Shown here piece after piece: positions 18,344 to 32,230 of a stretch of DNA of 64,000 nucleotides. How positions within the stretch are numbered: the first letter of the stretch is position 1; each line of letters begins with the position of its first letter. A model generated the notes under the pieces. The model did no database searches. It was not told the origin of the DNA and saw only the letters and a program-made list of their open reading frames with translations. Source of the DNA: Sulfuricella sp035530375. GTDB taxonomy: Bacteria; Pseudomonadota; Gammaproteobacteria; Burkholderiales; Sulfuricellaceae. The stretch lies in contig DATKUY010000057.1 in the NCBI GenBank assembly GCA_035530375.1, positions 62,001 through 126,000 of the forward strand, read 5' to 3'. Position numbers and translations under genes: made by a program.

Positions 18344-19683
18344 TGCACGGCGCGCTTCATACGGCTTCGCAGGTCGTTTTCGGTCTGAGCCCTTTGCTGG
18401 TTTCGCTTTCCATTTTCGTGCTGACGTATGCCATCATCGTTACCGAGAAGATCAACCGCTCGATTGTGGCATTGCTTGGCGCGGGACTGATGATCTTTTC
18501 CGGTGTGTTGAACCAGACGGAGGCTTTTGCCGGGCTCGATCTCAATACCATCGGGCTGCTTACCGGAATGATGGTGATTGTTGCCATCACCCAGAAAAGC
18601 GGCGTGTTCCAGTATGTGGCGGTTGTCGCGGCCAAGCTGGTGCGCGCCGACCCTTGGGGGTTGCTGGTGATGCTGGCGGTGGTGACGGCCGTGTTTTCGG
18701 CATTGCTCGACAACGTGACCACGGTGCTGCTGATCGCCCCGGTAGCCTTGCTGATTACCGATGCGCTCAAGCTTAATCCCTATCCTTACCTGTTTTCGGT
18801 GATTTTCGCTTCCAATATCGGCGGCGCTGCCACCCTGATTGGCGATCCGCCCAACATCATGATCGGCTCGGCCGCCAAACTCGGCTTCAATGACTTCCTG
18901 TGGAACATGGCGCCTGTCGCGGTCGGGGTTTTTGTTCTGACGCTGATCCCTTTCTATCTGATCTGGGGGCGCAAACTTTATGCCGCGCCGGAGGATCGTG
19001 CCCAGGTAATGGCTTTCAACGAACGCGAAGCCATCACTGATGCGCGCCTCCTGAAGCAGTCCCTGTTCGTGATCTCTCTGGTCATCCTGGGTTTTGTTCT
19101 GGCCCACAATATTGCCCAGGAACCCGCGACCATCGCCATGTTTGGCGCCGCACTGTTGCTTCTGCTGCGCGTTTTCGGCAAGGGGGCCGAAGAGCAGACC
19201 CACGACGTTCACCATACTTACGGTGAAGTGGAATGGGTGACGATCTTCTTTTTTCTGGGCTTGTTCGTGTTGGTGGCGGGCGTGGAGAAGGCGGGGGTGC
19301 TGGGTATTCTGGCTCGGGAAATGGTGGATTTCACCGGCGGCGACCTCCATACGGCGGCATTCGTGATCCTCTGGGTTTCCGCGGTAGCGTCTGCGCTGCT
19401 GGACAATATTCCCTTTGTGGCCACCATGATCCCGGTGATCCAGAACATGGCGCCGGTATTCGGCGCCGAAAACCTCAATACCTTGTGGTGGTCGCTGGCC
19501 ATGGGAGCCTGTCTGGGCGGCAATGGCAGCCTGGTGGGCGCCTCCGCCAACCTGGTGGTGGCAGGTTTTGCCGAGCGGGCCGGACAGCCGATCCGTTTCC
19601 TGCCGTTTTTGCTCATGGCCTTTCCCTTGATGCTGGCGAGCATCGTGGTCAGTAATGCTTATCTCTGGCTGCGGTATTTGTAA
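18343..19683 (+). CDS. ArsB/NhaD-family ion transporter
   Basis: A 446-residue polytopic membrane protein of the ion transporter superfamily (ArsB, NhaD, citrate/Na+ symporters), with about 11 hydrophobic helices. The two family re-entrant signatures are present: GGAATLIGDPPNIMIG in the first half and GNGSLVGASANLVVAG in the second. The sequence resembles NhaD-like Na+/H+ antiporters more than arsenite pumps, and no ars genes are nearby, but the ion is uncertain. ATG 18343 is used; a GTG three bases earlier is also possible. It is convergent with priA, with a 56-bp gap. Confidence 0.88.
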   Translation: MHGALHTASQVVFGLSPLLVSLSIFVLTYAIIVTEKINRSIVALLGAGLMIFSGVLNQTEAFAGLDLNTIGLLTGMMVIVAITQKSGVFQYVAVVAAKLVRADPWGLLVMLAVVTAVFSALLDNVTTVLLIAPVALLITDALKLNPYPYLFSVIFASNIGGAATLIGDPPNIMIGSAAKLGFNDFLWNMAPVAVGVFVLTLIPFYLIWGRKLYAAPEDRAQVMAFNEREAITDARLLKQSLFVISLVILGFVLAHNIAQEPATIAMFGAALLLLLRVFGKGAEEQTHDVHHTYGEVEWVTIFFFLGLFVLVAGVEKAGVLGILAREMVDFTGGDLHTAAFVILWVSAVASALLDNIPFVATMIPVIQNMAPVFGAENLNTLWWSLAMGACLGGNGSLVGASANLVVAGFAERAGQPIRFLPFLLMAFPLMLASIVVSNAYLWLRYL

Positions 19684-19739
19684 AACGGTTGTTGTTCTTC
19701 GGCGGGGTTGACGACAAGGCCTCCTGGCGGGCGTCGTCC

Positions 19740-21932
19740 TCAGAACTCCTGCGGATCAATATCCAGCGCCCAGCGCACGCGCCCGTCCAGCCCGGCCAGT
19801 GCCTTGTTCCAGTCAGCGGCAAAAGCCTGCAAAGCGCCACGGGATGCGGCCTGTACCAGCAGGTGGGCGCGCTCATTGCCGGCCAGTCGCGCCATCTGCG
19901 CCGGCACCGGGTCGAACAGGGTGACGTCGAAACGGGTGGGTGCCGCGGCCTTTGCCTTGCGCAGGAATGCCAGGGCGGTTTCCATTTGCGCCGCTTCGGC
20001 GCGCAGCAGCACCTGGTGGCAATAGGGCGGGAATTCGGCCTGCTTGCGTTCGGTCAACAGGCTTTCGGCAAAGCCGTTGTAATCGTGCCGGATCAGGGAC
20101 TGGAACAGCGGGTGGGTGGGAAACTGGGTCTGGATCAGCACTTCGCCGGGCAGGGTATCGCGCCCGGCGCGCCCGGAGACCTGCATCAACTGCGCGAACA
20201 GGCGCTCCGAGGCGCGGAAGTCGGCGCTGTAGAGGGCGCCGTCCGCATTCACCACGCCGACCAGGGTGAGTTTCTTGAAGTCATGGCCTTTTGCCATCAG
20301 TTGGGTGCCGATGATGATGTCCACTTCGGCGGCGTGTATGCGCTCCAGCATTTCCGGCAGGGCATGCTTGCGCCGGGCGCTGTCGCGGTCGACGCGCAGG
20401 ATGCGGGCGGCGGGAAATAGGGTATTCAGAGTCTCCTCGATGCGCTGCGTACCCAGGCCGATCGGCGCCAGGTCGGCGTTGCCGCAATCCGGGCAGGTGT
20501 GCGGAATGCGGGATTCGTGGCCGCAGTGGTGGCAGCGCAGGCGTTTTTCCCGCAGGTGTACCACCAGCCGGCTGGAACAGCGGTGGCAGGTGGAAATCCA
20601 GCCGCACTGGCCGCAGCGCATTACCGGCGCAAAGCCGCGGCGGTTGATGAAAACCAGGCTTTGCTCGCCGCGCTCAAGCCGTGTTCGCAGGGCTTCAATC
20701 AGCGGTTCTGACAGGCCGTCGACGAGGTTGGCCCGGCTGATGTCGAGGCAGCGGATGGTCGGCAGGGCGGCCTCGGTTACCGCCCGAGTCGGCAGTTCCA
20801 GCAATCGGTAGCGACCGGTGATGGCATTGTGCCAGCTTTCCAGCGCGGGCGTGGCCGAGCCGAGGAGCACCGGCACGCCGGCCTGCTTGCCGCGCGCAAT
20901 CGCCATGTCGCGCGCGGAATAGCGCAAGCCGTCCTGCTGCTTGAACGAGCCGTCGTGCTCTTCGTCCACCACGATCAGCATCAGCTTCGGCAGCGGCGTG
21001 AACAAGGCCAGGCGCGTGCCGAGCACGATTCGGGCGCGGCCGGATTGCGCCAGCGACCAGTTGCGCAGCCGTTCGCCGGCGGCGAGACGGCTGTGCAGGC
21101 TGACCAGGGCTGCAGCGGGGAAGCGGGCGCGGAAGCGCGATTCCAGTTGCGGCGTCAGATTGATTTCCGGCACCAGCACCAAGGCCTGTCCACCGCGCCG
21201 CAAAACCTGTTCGATGATGCGCAGGTAGACCTCGGTCTTGCCGCTGCCGGTAATGCCGTGCAGCAGCCAGACCTGGAACTGCTCCAGCCGGGTAAGAACG
21301 GCGTCGACTGCCTGTTCCTGGGCCGGCGTCAGCGTGGGCAAAAGGGGCGATCCGGCTTCAGCCTGACCGGGTTGCGGGGTGTCCGGTATTTCGTCGCTTT
21401 CCTCCGCCCAGCCTTGCGCCAGAAATTCCTTGAGAGCCTGTGGCGCGCTCGGGGAAAGTTCGGCGATATCGCTGCGCGCCAGCGTGCCGGCCTGTTTCAG
21501 GCTATTCAGCAGTTTGCGTTTGACGATGGCGCGGCTGGGCAGGGAGTCGATTTCGATGGCGAGCCCGGTTTCGGTCAGGCGGTAGCCGGCGGCTTTGGCC
21601 GGGGCAACCGGCTTGGTCTGGCGCAGCGGGACGGGCAGGGCGTTGAGTATCACCTCGCCCAGGGGGTGATGGTAATAGTCGGCGCAGAATTGCAGCAGAT
21701 GGAGGATTTCTTCGGACAGCGGCGGGACGTCGCGGAAAACTTGCAGCACCGGTTTGATGCGTTCCGGCGTCAGGGTGGAGTGGTCGGCGATCCCGGCGAC
21801 GACGCCGACCATCTTGCGGCGGCCGAACGAAACCAGAACCCGGTCGCCGATGCCTGCTTTGCCGGAATTTTCCGCCGAGTAGTCAAACAGGGTGTCGAGA
21901 GGGACATCCAGTGCGACGCGAAGAATTTTCAT
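19740..21932 (-). CDS. priA: Primosomal protein N' (replication restart helicase)
   Basis: A 730-residue superfamily 2 helicase that recognises stalled forks and reloads DnaB. The N-terminal 3'-DNA-binding domain is followed by Walker A (GITGSGKTEVYL, about 225-236), the DEEH box (VVDEEHDGSFKQQDGLRYSA) and a zinc-binding cysteine cluster (CGQCGWISTCHRC then CHHCGHE and CPDCGNA). A C-terminal helicase lobe (SGRAGRDTLPGEVLIQT) completes it. Length is normal. It is downstream of hemE on the same strand, separated by a long palindromic repeat. Confidence 0.96.
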   Translation of the reverse strand: MKILRVALDVPLDTLFDYSAENSGKAGIGDRVLVSFGRRKMVGVVAGIADHSTLTPERIKPVLQVFRDVPPLSEEILHLLQFCADYYHHPLGEVILNALPVPLRQTKPVAPAKAAGYRLTETGLAIEIDSLPSRAIVKRKLLNSLKQAGTLARSDIAELSPSAPQALKEFLAQGWAEESDEIPDTPQPGQAEAGSPLLPTLTPAQEQAVDAVLTRLEQFQVWLLHGITGSGKTEVYLRIIEQVLRRGGQALVLVPEINLTPQLESRFRARFPAAALVSLHSRLAAGERLRNWSLAQSGRARIVLGTRLALFTPLPKLMLIVVDEEHDGSFKQQDGLRYSARDMAIARGKQAGVPVLLGSATPALESWHNAITGRYRLLELPTRAVTEAALPTIRCLDISRANLVDGLSEPLIEALRTRLERGEQSLVFINRRGFAPVMRCGQCGWISTCHRCSSRLVVHLREKRLRCHHCGHESRIPHTCPDCGNADLAPIGLGTQRIEETLNTLFPAARILRVDRDSARRKHALPEMLERIHAAEVDIIIGTQLMAKGHDFKKLTLVGVVNADGALYSADFRASERLFAQLMQVSGRAGRDTLPGEVLIQTQFPTHPLFQSLIRHDYNGFAESLLTERKQAEFPPYCHQVLLRAEAAQMETALAFLRKAKAAAPTRFDVTLFDPVPAQMARLAGNERAHLLVQAASRGALQAFAADWNKALAGLDGRVRWALDIDPQEF

Positions 21933-21947
21933 CCGGCAAAGGCAATC

Positions 21948-22032
21948 TCAGCCACGGATTAACACGGATTGGCACGGATGGTGGCGGGTGAAGCAAGGAA
22001 ATCCGTGTGCATCCGTGTTAATCCGTGGCTGA
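21948..22032. repeat. Long inverted intergenic repeat, family A copy 1
   Basis: Two 32-nt arms (21948-21979 and 22001-22032), complementary at 29 of 32 positions, enclose a 21-nt loop. Each arm is three near-tandem 10-nt units built on ATCCGTG. The core CCACGGATTAACACGGAT recurs in the two other family A copies. It lies between hemE and priA and could form a very stable hairpin in RNA or a cruciform in DNA. Confidence 0.85.
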
Positions 22033-22042
22033 ATGCTGTTGG

Positions 22043-23107
22043 TTAATGGTAGGGCTTGCTCAACTCGTGCACCGCTTCGACCATGGCGGCGGCGTTTTCC
22101 GGTTTGGAGAACTGCGAAATGCCGTGGCCGAGGTTGAATACGTGGCCGTTGCCCTTGCCGTAGCTTTGCAGGACCTTGCCGACTTCGGCGCGGATAGTGT
22201 CGGGGTTGCTGAACAATACCGCCGGATCGAGGTTGCCTTGCAGCGCCACCTTGTCGCCGACGCGCGCGCGCGCCTGCCCGATGTCGATGGCCCAGTCCAG
22301 CCCGATGGCGTTGCAGCCGATGGCGGCGATGCTTTCCAGCCACAGCCCGCCGCCCTTGGTGAACACGATGTTGGGGATGGTTGCGCCGTCGCGCTCGCGG
22401 ATCAGGCCGCTGACGATCTGCTCCAGGTAGGGCAGGGAGAATTCATGGTACGCCGCATGCGACAACGCGCCGCCCCAGGAGTCGAAAATCATGATGGCCT
22501 GGGCACCGGCCTCGATTTGGGCATTGAGGTAGGTGGTCACGGCGCGGGCGTTGATGTCGAGAATGTGGTGCAGCAGTTCCGGGCGCTGGTAAAGCATGGT
22601 CTTGACCAGGGAGAAGTCCGAGCTGCTGCCGCCTTCTACCATGTAGCAGGCTAGCGTGAACGGGCTGCCGGCAAAGCCGATCAGCGGCACTTCATTGTTG
22701 AGCGATTTGCGAATCTGGCTCACGGCATCCATCACGTAGCGCAGGTGCACATTGGGATCGGGTACGGTCAGGTCGCGGATTTCCCATTCTTCGCGCAGCG
22801 GGCGCTCGAATTTCGGGCCTTCGCCGGTGCTGAAATACAGGCCCAGCCCCATCGCGTCCGGAATGGTGAGAATGTCAGAAAACAGGATGGCCGCATCCAG
22901 CGGAAAGCGCGCCAATGGCTGCAGGGTGACTTCGGTGGCAAGATCGGGGTTTTTGCACAACGACAGGAAATCGCCCGCCCGCGCCCGCGTCTGGTTGTAT
23001 TCGGGCAGATAGCGTCCGGCCTGGCGCATCATCCATACCGGGGTGTATTCGGTCGGCTGGCGCAGCAGGGCGCGCAGGAAGGTGTCATTCTTGAGTTTGT
23101 TGTGCAT
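22043..23107 (-). CDS. hemE: Uroporphyrinogen decarboxylase
   Basis: A 354-residue haem-biosynthesis enzyme that removes four acetate carboxyls from uroporphyrinogen III to give coproporphyrinogen III. It carries the N-terminal signature PVWMMRQAGRYLPEY, the conserved catalytic-aspartate region FPLDAAILFSDILTIPDAMG, and GFAGSPFTLACYMVEG. Length is typical. It follows gltD by 13 bp, so it may be read with gltBD. The window also has hemB and hemL elsewhere, consistent with strong cytochrome demand. Confidence 0.97.
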   Translation of the reverse strand: MHNKLKNDTFLRALLRQPTEYTPVWMMRQAGRYLPEYNQTRARAGDFLSLCKNPDLATEVTLQPLARFPLDAAILFSDILTIPDAMGLGLYFSTGEGPKFERPLREEWEIRDLTVPDPNVHLRYVMDAVSQIRKSLNNEVPLIGFAGSPFTLACYMVEGGSSSDFSLVKTMLYQRPELLHHILDINARAVTTYLNAQIEAGAQAIMIFDSWGGALSHAAYHEFSLPYLEQIVSGLIRERDGATIPNIVFTKGGGLWLESIAAIGCNAIGLDWAIDIGQARARVGDKVALQGNLDPAVLFSNPDTIRAEVGKVLQSYGKGNGHVFNLGHGISQFSKPENAAAMVEAVHELSKPYH

Positions 23108-23120
23108 TTTGTTTTTCCGG

Positions 23121-24548
23121 TTAGCGGGGTAAGTTGGAACAACCCATCAAAAACTCATCGACGGCACGTGCGGCCTGGCGGCCTTCGCGTATCGCCCATA
23201 CCACCAGCGATTGGCCGCGGCGCATATCGCCGGCGGCGAACACCTTGCCCACCGAGGTCTGGTAGCAGCCGGCGCCATCCGTCGTGGCTTTGGCGTTGCC
23301 GCGCGCATCTTTCTCCACGCCGAACGCATCCAGCATTTTCTGCACCGGGCTGACGAAGCCCATCGCCAGCAAGACCAAGTCGGCTTTCAATTCGAATTCG
23401 CTGCCCGGAATTTCGTGCATCTTGCCGTCCTTCCACTCGACGCGCACGCAGCTCAGTTTTTCGAGCTTGCCGTTGGTGCCGACGAAGGCCTTGGTGGTTA
23501 CCGACCAGTCGCGCGTGCAGCCTTCTTCCTGCGAACTGGAGGTGCGCATCTTGAGCGGCCAGTTGGGCCAGGTCAGGGCCTTGTTCTCCTGCTCTGCCGG
23601 GCGCGGCATGACTTCGAGCTGGGTGACCGATGCGGCGCCGTGGCGATTGGAGGTGCCGACGCAGTCGGAGCCGGTGTCGCCGCCGCCGATCACCACCACA
23701 TGCTTGCCGGTGGCCTTGATCTGGGCGGGCAGCGTATCGCCCGCCACCACCTTGTTCTGTTGCATCAGGAATTCCATGGCGAAATGCACGCCCGGCAGGT
23801 CGCGCCCGGGAACCGGCAGGTCGCGCGGCTGCTCGGCGCCGCCGGCCAGAACCACGGCGTCGAAATCAGCCATGATGGTTTGCGCCGTGACATCGGCGCC
23901 GACATGCTGGCCGACGCGGAATTCCACGCCTTCGGCGCGCATCTGCTCGACGCGGCGGTCGATATGCGATTTCTCGAATTTGAAATCGGGAATGCCGTAG
24001 CGCAGCAGGCCGCCGATGCGGTCATTCTTTTCGAACACCACCACGCCGTGCCCGGCGCGCGCCAGCTGTTGCGTGCAGGCCAGCCCGGCCGGGCCGGAGC
24101 CGATCACTGCGACCTTCTTGCCGGTCTTGGCCGGTGCCGGTTGCGCGATCACCCAGCCCTGCTGCCAGCCCTTGTCGATGATGGCGTGCTCGATCGATTT
24201 GATGCCGACCGCGTCGTCGTTGATGTTCAGCGTGCAGGCGGCTTCGCACGGCGCCGGGCAGATGCGGCCGGTAAATTCCGGGAAGTTGTTGGTGGAATGC
24301 AGGGAATCCAGCGCCCGCTTCCAGTTGCCGCGATAAACCAGGTCGTTCCAGTCCGGAATGATGTTGTTGACCGGGCAGCCGCTGGAGCAGAACGGAATGC
24401 CGCAGTCCATGCAGCGCGCACCTTGGGTGGCGGCTTGCTCGTCGCTCAGGTGCTGGACGAATTCGCGGTAATTTTTCAGACGTTCGGCAACCGGCAAGCT
24501 CTCCTCGCTCAGGCGGCGGAATTCCATAAATCCGGTAGGCTTACCCAT
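23121..24548 (-). CDS. gltD: Glutamate synthase (NADPH) small subunit
   Basis: A 475-residue beta subunit of glutamate synthase, which passes NADPH electrons through FAD and 4Fe-4S clusters to the large subunit. The N-terminal cluster region is RCMDCGIPFCSSGCPVNNII (Cys46/49/54/58). It is followed by the FAD fold VAVIGSGPAGLACTQQLARA and the NADPH fold VVVIGGGDTGSDC. Its ATG follows the gltB stop with no gap and a strong AAGGAGG lies in the end of gltB, so the two are coupled. Confidence 0.96.
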   Translation of the reverse strand: MGKPTGFMEFRRLSEESLPVAERLKNYREFVQHLSDEQAATQGARCMDCGIPFCSSGCPVNNIIPDWNDLVYRGNWKRALDSLHSTNNFPEFTGRICPAPCEAACTLNINDDAVGIKSIEHAIIDKGWQQGWVIAQPAPAKTGKKVAVIGSGPAGLACTQQLARAGHGVVVFEKNDRIGGLLRYGIPDFKFEKSHIDRRVEQMRAEGVEFRVGQHVGADVTAQTIMADFDAVVLAGGAEQPRDLPVPGRDLPGVHFAMEFLMQQNKVVAGDTLPAQIKATGKHVVVIGGGDTGSDCVGTSNRHGAASVTQLEVMPRPAEQENKALTWPNWPLKMRTSSSQEEGCTRDWSVTTKAFVGTNGKLEKLSCVRVEWKDGKMHEIPGSEFELKADLVLLAMGFVSPVQKMLDAFGVEKDARGNAKATTDGAGCYQTSVGKVFAAGDMRRGQSLVVWAIREGRQAARAVDEFLMGCSNLPR

Positions 24549-29219
<4,671 letters not shown>

Positions 29220-29385
29220 GCTGTTCCTTATCAAATCATCCACAACTAAACTTTTTTAAAGTGTCGGCAATCAATTTACTGCGCCCGGAAAAATCAGGGC
29301 GAAAGGGCGGAAATGTTACCTCGTCTCGGGGCGGATGGCAACATTGGCTCCGCATTGGAGCCCTGCCTGGGCGAGGCCATCGAAA

Positions 29386-30510
29386 CTAATCTTCTTCGAT
29401 GGCAAAAAGACGCCGGTATTCGCGGATGGCATAACGGTCGGTCATGCCGGCGATATAGTCGGAGATGGCGCGGGGCTTGTCCTGTTGGGCTTTTTCCTGA
29501 AATTGCGGCGGTAACAGGCGAACTTCGTCAAGGAAGGCGTGAAACAGTTTGCGGATGGTGCTCCTGGCCTTGTTGCTCATGCGCATAACCAGGTAATGAC
29601 GGTACAGATGGGTGCGCAGGAAACGCTTGAGCTCTTGTTGCTCTTCCCTGATTGCCGGGCTGAAGGCGATCAGGGGCTGCGCTTCACGCACGTCGGCAAT
29701 GGATTGCGGCGCGGCGGCGTTGATGTTTTCCGTGCTTTGCTTGATCAGGTCCAGCGCCAGGGTGTTGATCATGCGGCGCACGGTCTCATGGATCAGGCGA
29801 CGGTCGGCCAGGTCGGGGTAAAGGTCGCGCACGGCTTTGAGATGGCGGGCGAAAAGGCTGACCTCGGCCAGCTGTTCCAGCGAAATCAGGCCGGAGCGCA
29901 GGCCGTCGTCCACATCATGGTTGTTGTAGGCGATTTCGTCGGCGAGGTTGGTCACCTGGGCTTCCAGCGAAGGGCGCCGGTCCGACAGGAAGCGTTCGCC
30001 CACATCGCCAGCGGCCCGGGCGTTTTCCGTGGAGCAGTGCTTGAGGATGCCTTCCCGGGTTTCGAAGGTCAGATTGAGGCCGTCGAATTCGGCATAGCGC
30101 TCTTCCAGCAGGTCTACCACGCGCAGCGATTGCAGATTGTGTTCGAAGCCGCCGTAGGCTTTCATGCAGTCGTTGAGCTCGTCCTGGCCGGCGTGGCCGA
30201 ATGGCGTGTGGCCGAGATCGTGGGACAGGGCGATGGCTTCCACCAGATCCTCGTCGAGCGCCAGGTTGCGGGAGATGGTGCGTCCGATCTGCGCCACTTC
30301 CAGGCTGTGGGTCAGCCGCGTGCGGAACAGGTCGCCCTCGTGATTGACGAAAACCTGGGTCTTGTATTCCAGCCGGCGGAACGCCGTCGAATGGATGATG
30401 CGATCGCGGTCGCGCTGGAATTGGCTGCGCCCGGCCGGCGCGGGTTCATCGTGGCGGCGGCCCAGGGAGGTTTCGGAGCGTGCCGCGTAGCAGGCGAGGC
30501 GGTCAGCCAT
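29386..30510 (-). CDS. dgt: dGTPase-like deoxynucleoside triphosphohydrolase
   Basis: A 374-residue HD-superfamily phosphohydrolase that cleaves dNTPs to nucleoside and triphosphate. The metal-binding HD residues are visible in RTRLTHSLEVAQIGRTI and IALSHDLGHTPFGHAG, with RDRDRIIHSTAFRRLEYKTQ near the N-terminus. The ATG at 30510 (MADRLACYAAR) is chosen; it overlaps the aroB end by 8 bp, while an upstream start would extend deep into aroB. It belongs to the pilMNOPQ-aroKB-dgt series on one strand. About 165 bp with no gene separate it from gltB. Confidence 0.93.
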   Translation of the reverse strand: MADRLACYAARSETSLGRRHDEPAPAGRSQFQRDRDRIIHSTAFRRLEYKTQVFVNHEGDLFRTRLTHSLEVAQIGRTISRNLALDEDLVEAIALSHDLGHTPFGHAGQDELNDCMKAYGGFEHNLQSLRVVDLLEERYAEFDGLNLTFETREGILKHCSTENARAAGDVGERFLSDRRPSLEAQVTNLADEIAYNNHDVDDGLRSGLISLEQLAEVSLFARHLKAVRDLYPDLADRRLIHETVRRMINTLALDLIKQSTENINAAAPQSIADVREAQPLIAFSPAIREEQQELKRFLRTHLYRHYLVMRMSNKARSTIRKLFHAFLDEVRLLPPQFQEKAQQDKPRAISDYIAGMTDRYAIREYRRLFAIEED

Positions 30511-31591
30511 GGTGGGCGGTTTCGCGCAAGGTTTCGCGCAGCGCCTGTTCCGCAACGTCGGCGGTTACTACCGCCGTGCCGATGGCTTTCAGCAGCACGA
30601 AGCGCATCCGGCCGCCTTCCACTTTTTTGTCCACTGCCATGAGCTCAAGATAGGTTTTCTCGCCCAGATCGGGGGCGCTGACCGGAAGCCCGGCGCGCAC
30701 GAACAGGGCGCGGATGCGGGCGACTTCTTTTTCACCGATCCAGCCGAGCCGTTGCGACAGGCTTGCCGCCAGCATCGTGCCGGCCGCCACGCCTTCGCCG
30801 TGCAGCCAGTTACCGTAGCCCATGCCGGCTTCGACCGCATGGCCGAAAGTGTGCCCCAGGTTGAGCAGGGCGCGGATGCCGCCTTCGCGCTCGTCGGCGA
30901 TGACCACTTCCGCCTTATTTTCGCAGGAGCGCTTGATGGCGTAAGCGACGGCTTCCTGATCGCGCGCCAGCAGCTTCTCCATGTTTTGCTCCAGCCACTC
31001 GAAAAAGGGAAGATCGCGGATCAGTCCGTACTTGATGACTTCGGCCAAGCCGGCGGAGAGTTCGCGGTCGGGCAGGGTGTCGAGGGTAGCGGTGTCGGCT
31101 ACCACCAGCTTGGGCTGGTAGAAAGCGCCGATCATATTCTTGCCCAGCGGGTGGTTGATACCGGTCTTGCCGCCCACCGAGGAATCCACCTGGGCCAGCA
31201 AGGTGGTCGGCACCTGGATGAACGGCACGCCACGCAAATAGGTCGCGGCCGCGAAGCCGGTGAGGTCGCCGATGACGCCGCCTCCCAGGGCGATCAGGGT
31301 GGTTTTGCGTTCGCAACGGTGGCTGAGCAGGGCACCGTAGATCTGGTTCAGGGTGTCCGCGTTTTTGTATTTTTCCCCGTCGGGCAGGATGATCGGAACG
31401 ATGTCTACGCCTTCAGCCGCCAGAGCATTGCTCAGGGTGCCGAGATAGAGCGGCGCGACCGTGGTGTTGGTGACGATGGCGACCTGTTTCCGGGCCAGAT
31501 GAGGCAGGATCAGTTCGGCGCGGCGCAACAAGTCCTTGCCGATGTGGATCGGATAGGCGCGTTCGTTCAGGTCTACGGTGAGGGTTTGCAT
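30503..31591 (-). CDS. aroB: 3-dehydroquinate synthase
   Basis: A 362-residue NAD- and metal-dependent shikimate-pathway enzyme that cyclises DAHP to 3-dehydroquinate. Signatures include ILPDGEKYKNADTL, GGGVIGDLTGFAAATYLRGV, PTTLLAQVDSSVGGKTGINH and LLNLGHTFGHAVE with the metal histidines. It lies 16 bp after aroK, giving the common pilMNOPQ-aroK-aroB operon order of proteobacteria. Length is normal. Confidence 0.97.
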   Translation of the reverse strand: MQTLTVDLNERAYPIHIGKDLLRRAELILPHLARKQVAIVTNTTVAPLYLGTLSNALAAEGVDIVPIILPDGEKYKNADTLNQIYGALLSHRCERKTTLIALGGGVIGDLTGFAAATYLRGVPFIQVPTTLLAQVDSSVGGKTGINHPLGKNMIGAFYQPKLVVADTATLDTLPDRELSAGLAEVIKYGLIRDLPFFEWLEQNMEKLLARDQEAVAYAIKRSCENKAEVVIADEREGGIRALLNLGHTFGHAVEAGMGYGNWLHGEGVAAGTMLAASLSQRLGWIGEKEVARIRALFVRAGLPVSAPDLGEKTYLELMAVDKKVEGGRMRFVLLKAIGTAVVTADVAEQALRETLRETAHHG

Positions 31592-31607
31592 GATTTCCAG
31601 GGCGATA

Positions 31608-32144
31608 TCAGTTCGGTTTGACGTTGTTTTCGTAAAGGTGTTTTAGCTGTTCTTCGATCTGACCGACCAGAGCGTGGGCGCTTTGTTCGCCCGAGTCCAC
31701 GACAATGTCCGCAATTTCGCGGTAGAGCGGGTCACGTTGCGCGAACAGTTCCTTCAGCCTGGCAAGGGGGTCGGCGGTCTGTAGCAGCGGACGGTTCTTG
31801 TCATGGCGGGTGCGGCGCCATAAATCCTCCTCCTTGGCGCGCAGGTAAATCACCGTGCCGTTGTGACGGAGGTTGTCGCGGTTTTGCTGGCTCAGCACCG
31901 CACCGCCGCCCGTCGCCAGCACAATGTTTTTTTGTCCGGCCAGCTCCTGGATAACCGAGGCTTCCCGTGAGCGAAATCCGGCCTCGCCCTCCAGTTCGAA
32001 AATCAGGGGAATATTGACCCCGGTGCGCTTCTCGATTTCATGGTCGGAGTCGAAAAAAGTCTTGTTGAGGTGTCTGGCGATCATCTTGCCGATCGTGGTT
32101 TTGCCTGCGCCCATCAAACCGACTAAAAAAATATTGCCTGTCAC
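31608..32144 (-). CDS. aroK: Shikimate kinase
   Basis: A 178-residue P-loop kinase that phosphorylates shikimate with ATP. Walker A is GLMGAGKTTIGKMIA near the N-terminus; the shikimate-binding FFDSDHEIEKRTG, FRSREASVI and LATGGGAVL segments follow. The start is GTG at 32144. It is between pilQ (86 bp upstream) and aroB, and is probably co-transcribed with the pilus genes. Confidence 0.96.
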   Translation of the reverse strand: MTGNIFLVGLMGAGKTTIGKMIARHLNKTFFDSDHEIEKRTGVNIPLIFELEGEAGFRSREASVIQELAGQKNIVLATGGGAVLSQQNRDNLRHNGTVIYLRAKEEDLWRRTRHDKNRPLLQTADPLARLKELFAQRDPLYREIADIVVDSGEQSAHALVGQIEEQLKHLYENNVKPN

Positions 32145-32230
32145 TCGTTCCCTTTAAGGGTTGTCATCGTGACAGGCATTTTAACGGAAAATCCAGGTTT
32201 GGAGCAGTCAGGGCTGCTCTTTCTTGTTTG

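Noticed and set aside
21948..22032. Interpretation of the tandem 10-nt units as a CRISPR array
   Set aside because: The units are adjacent with no spacers and form one inverted pair; no cas genes are present.
29220..29385. Possible glutamine-type riboswitch or attenuator ahead of gltB
   Set aside because: Only weak, short complementary stretches were seen; no known leader motif was recognised.
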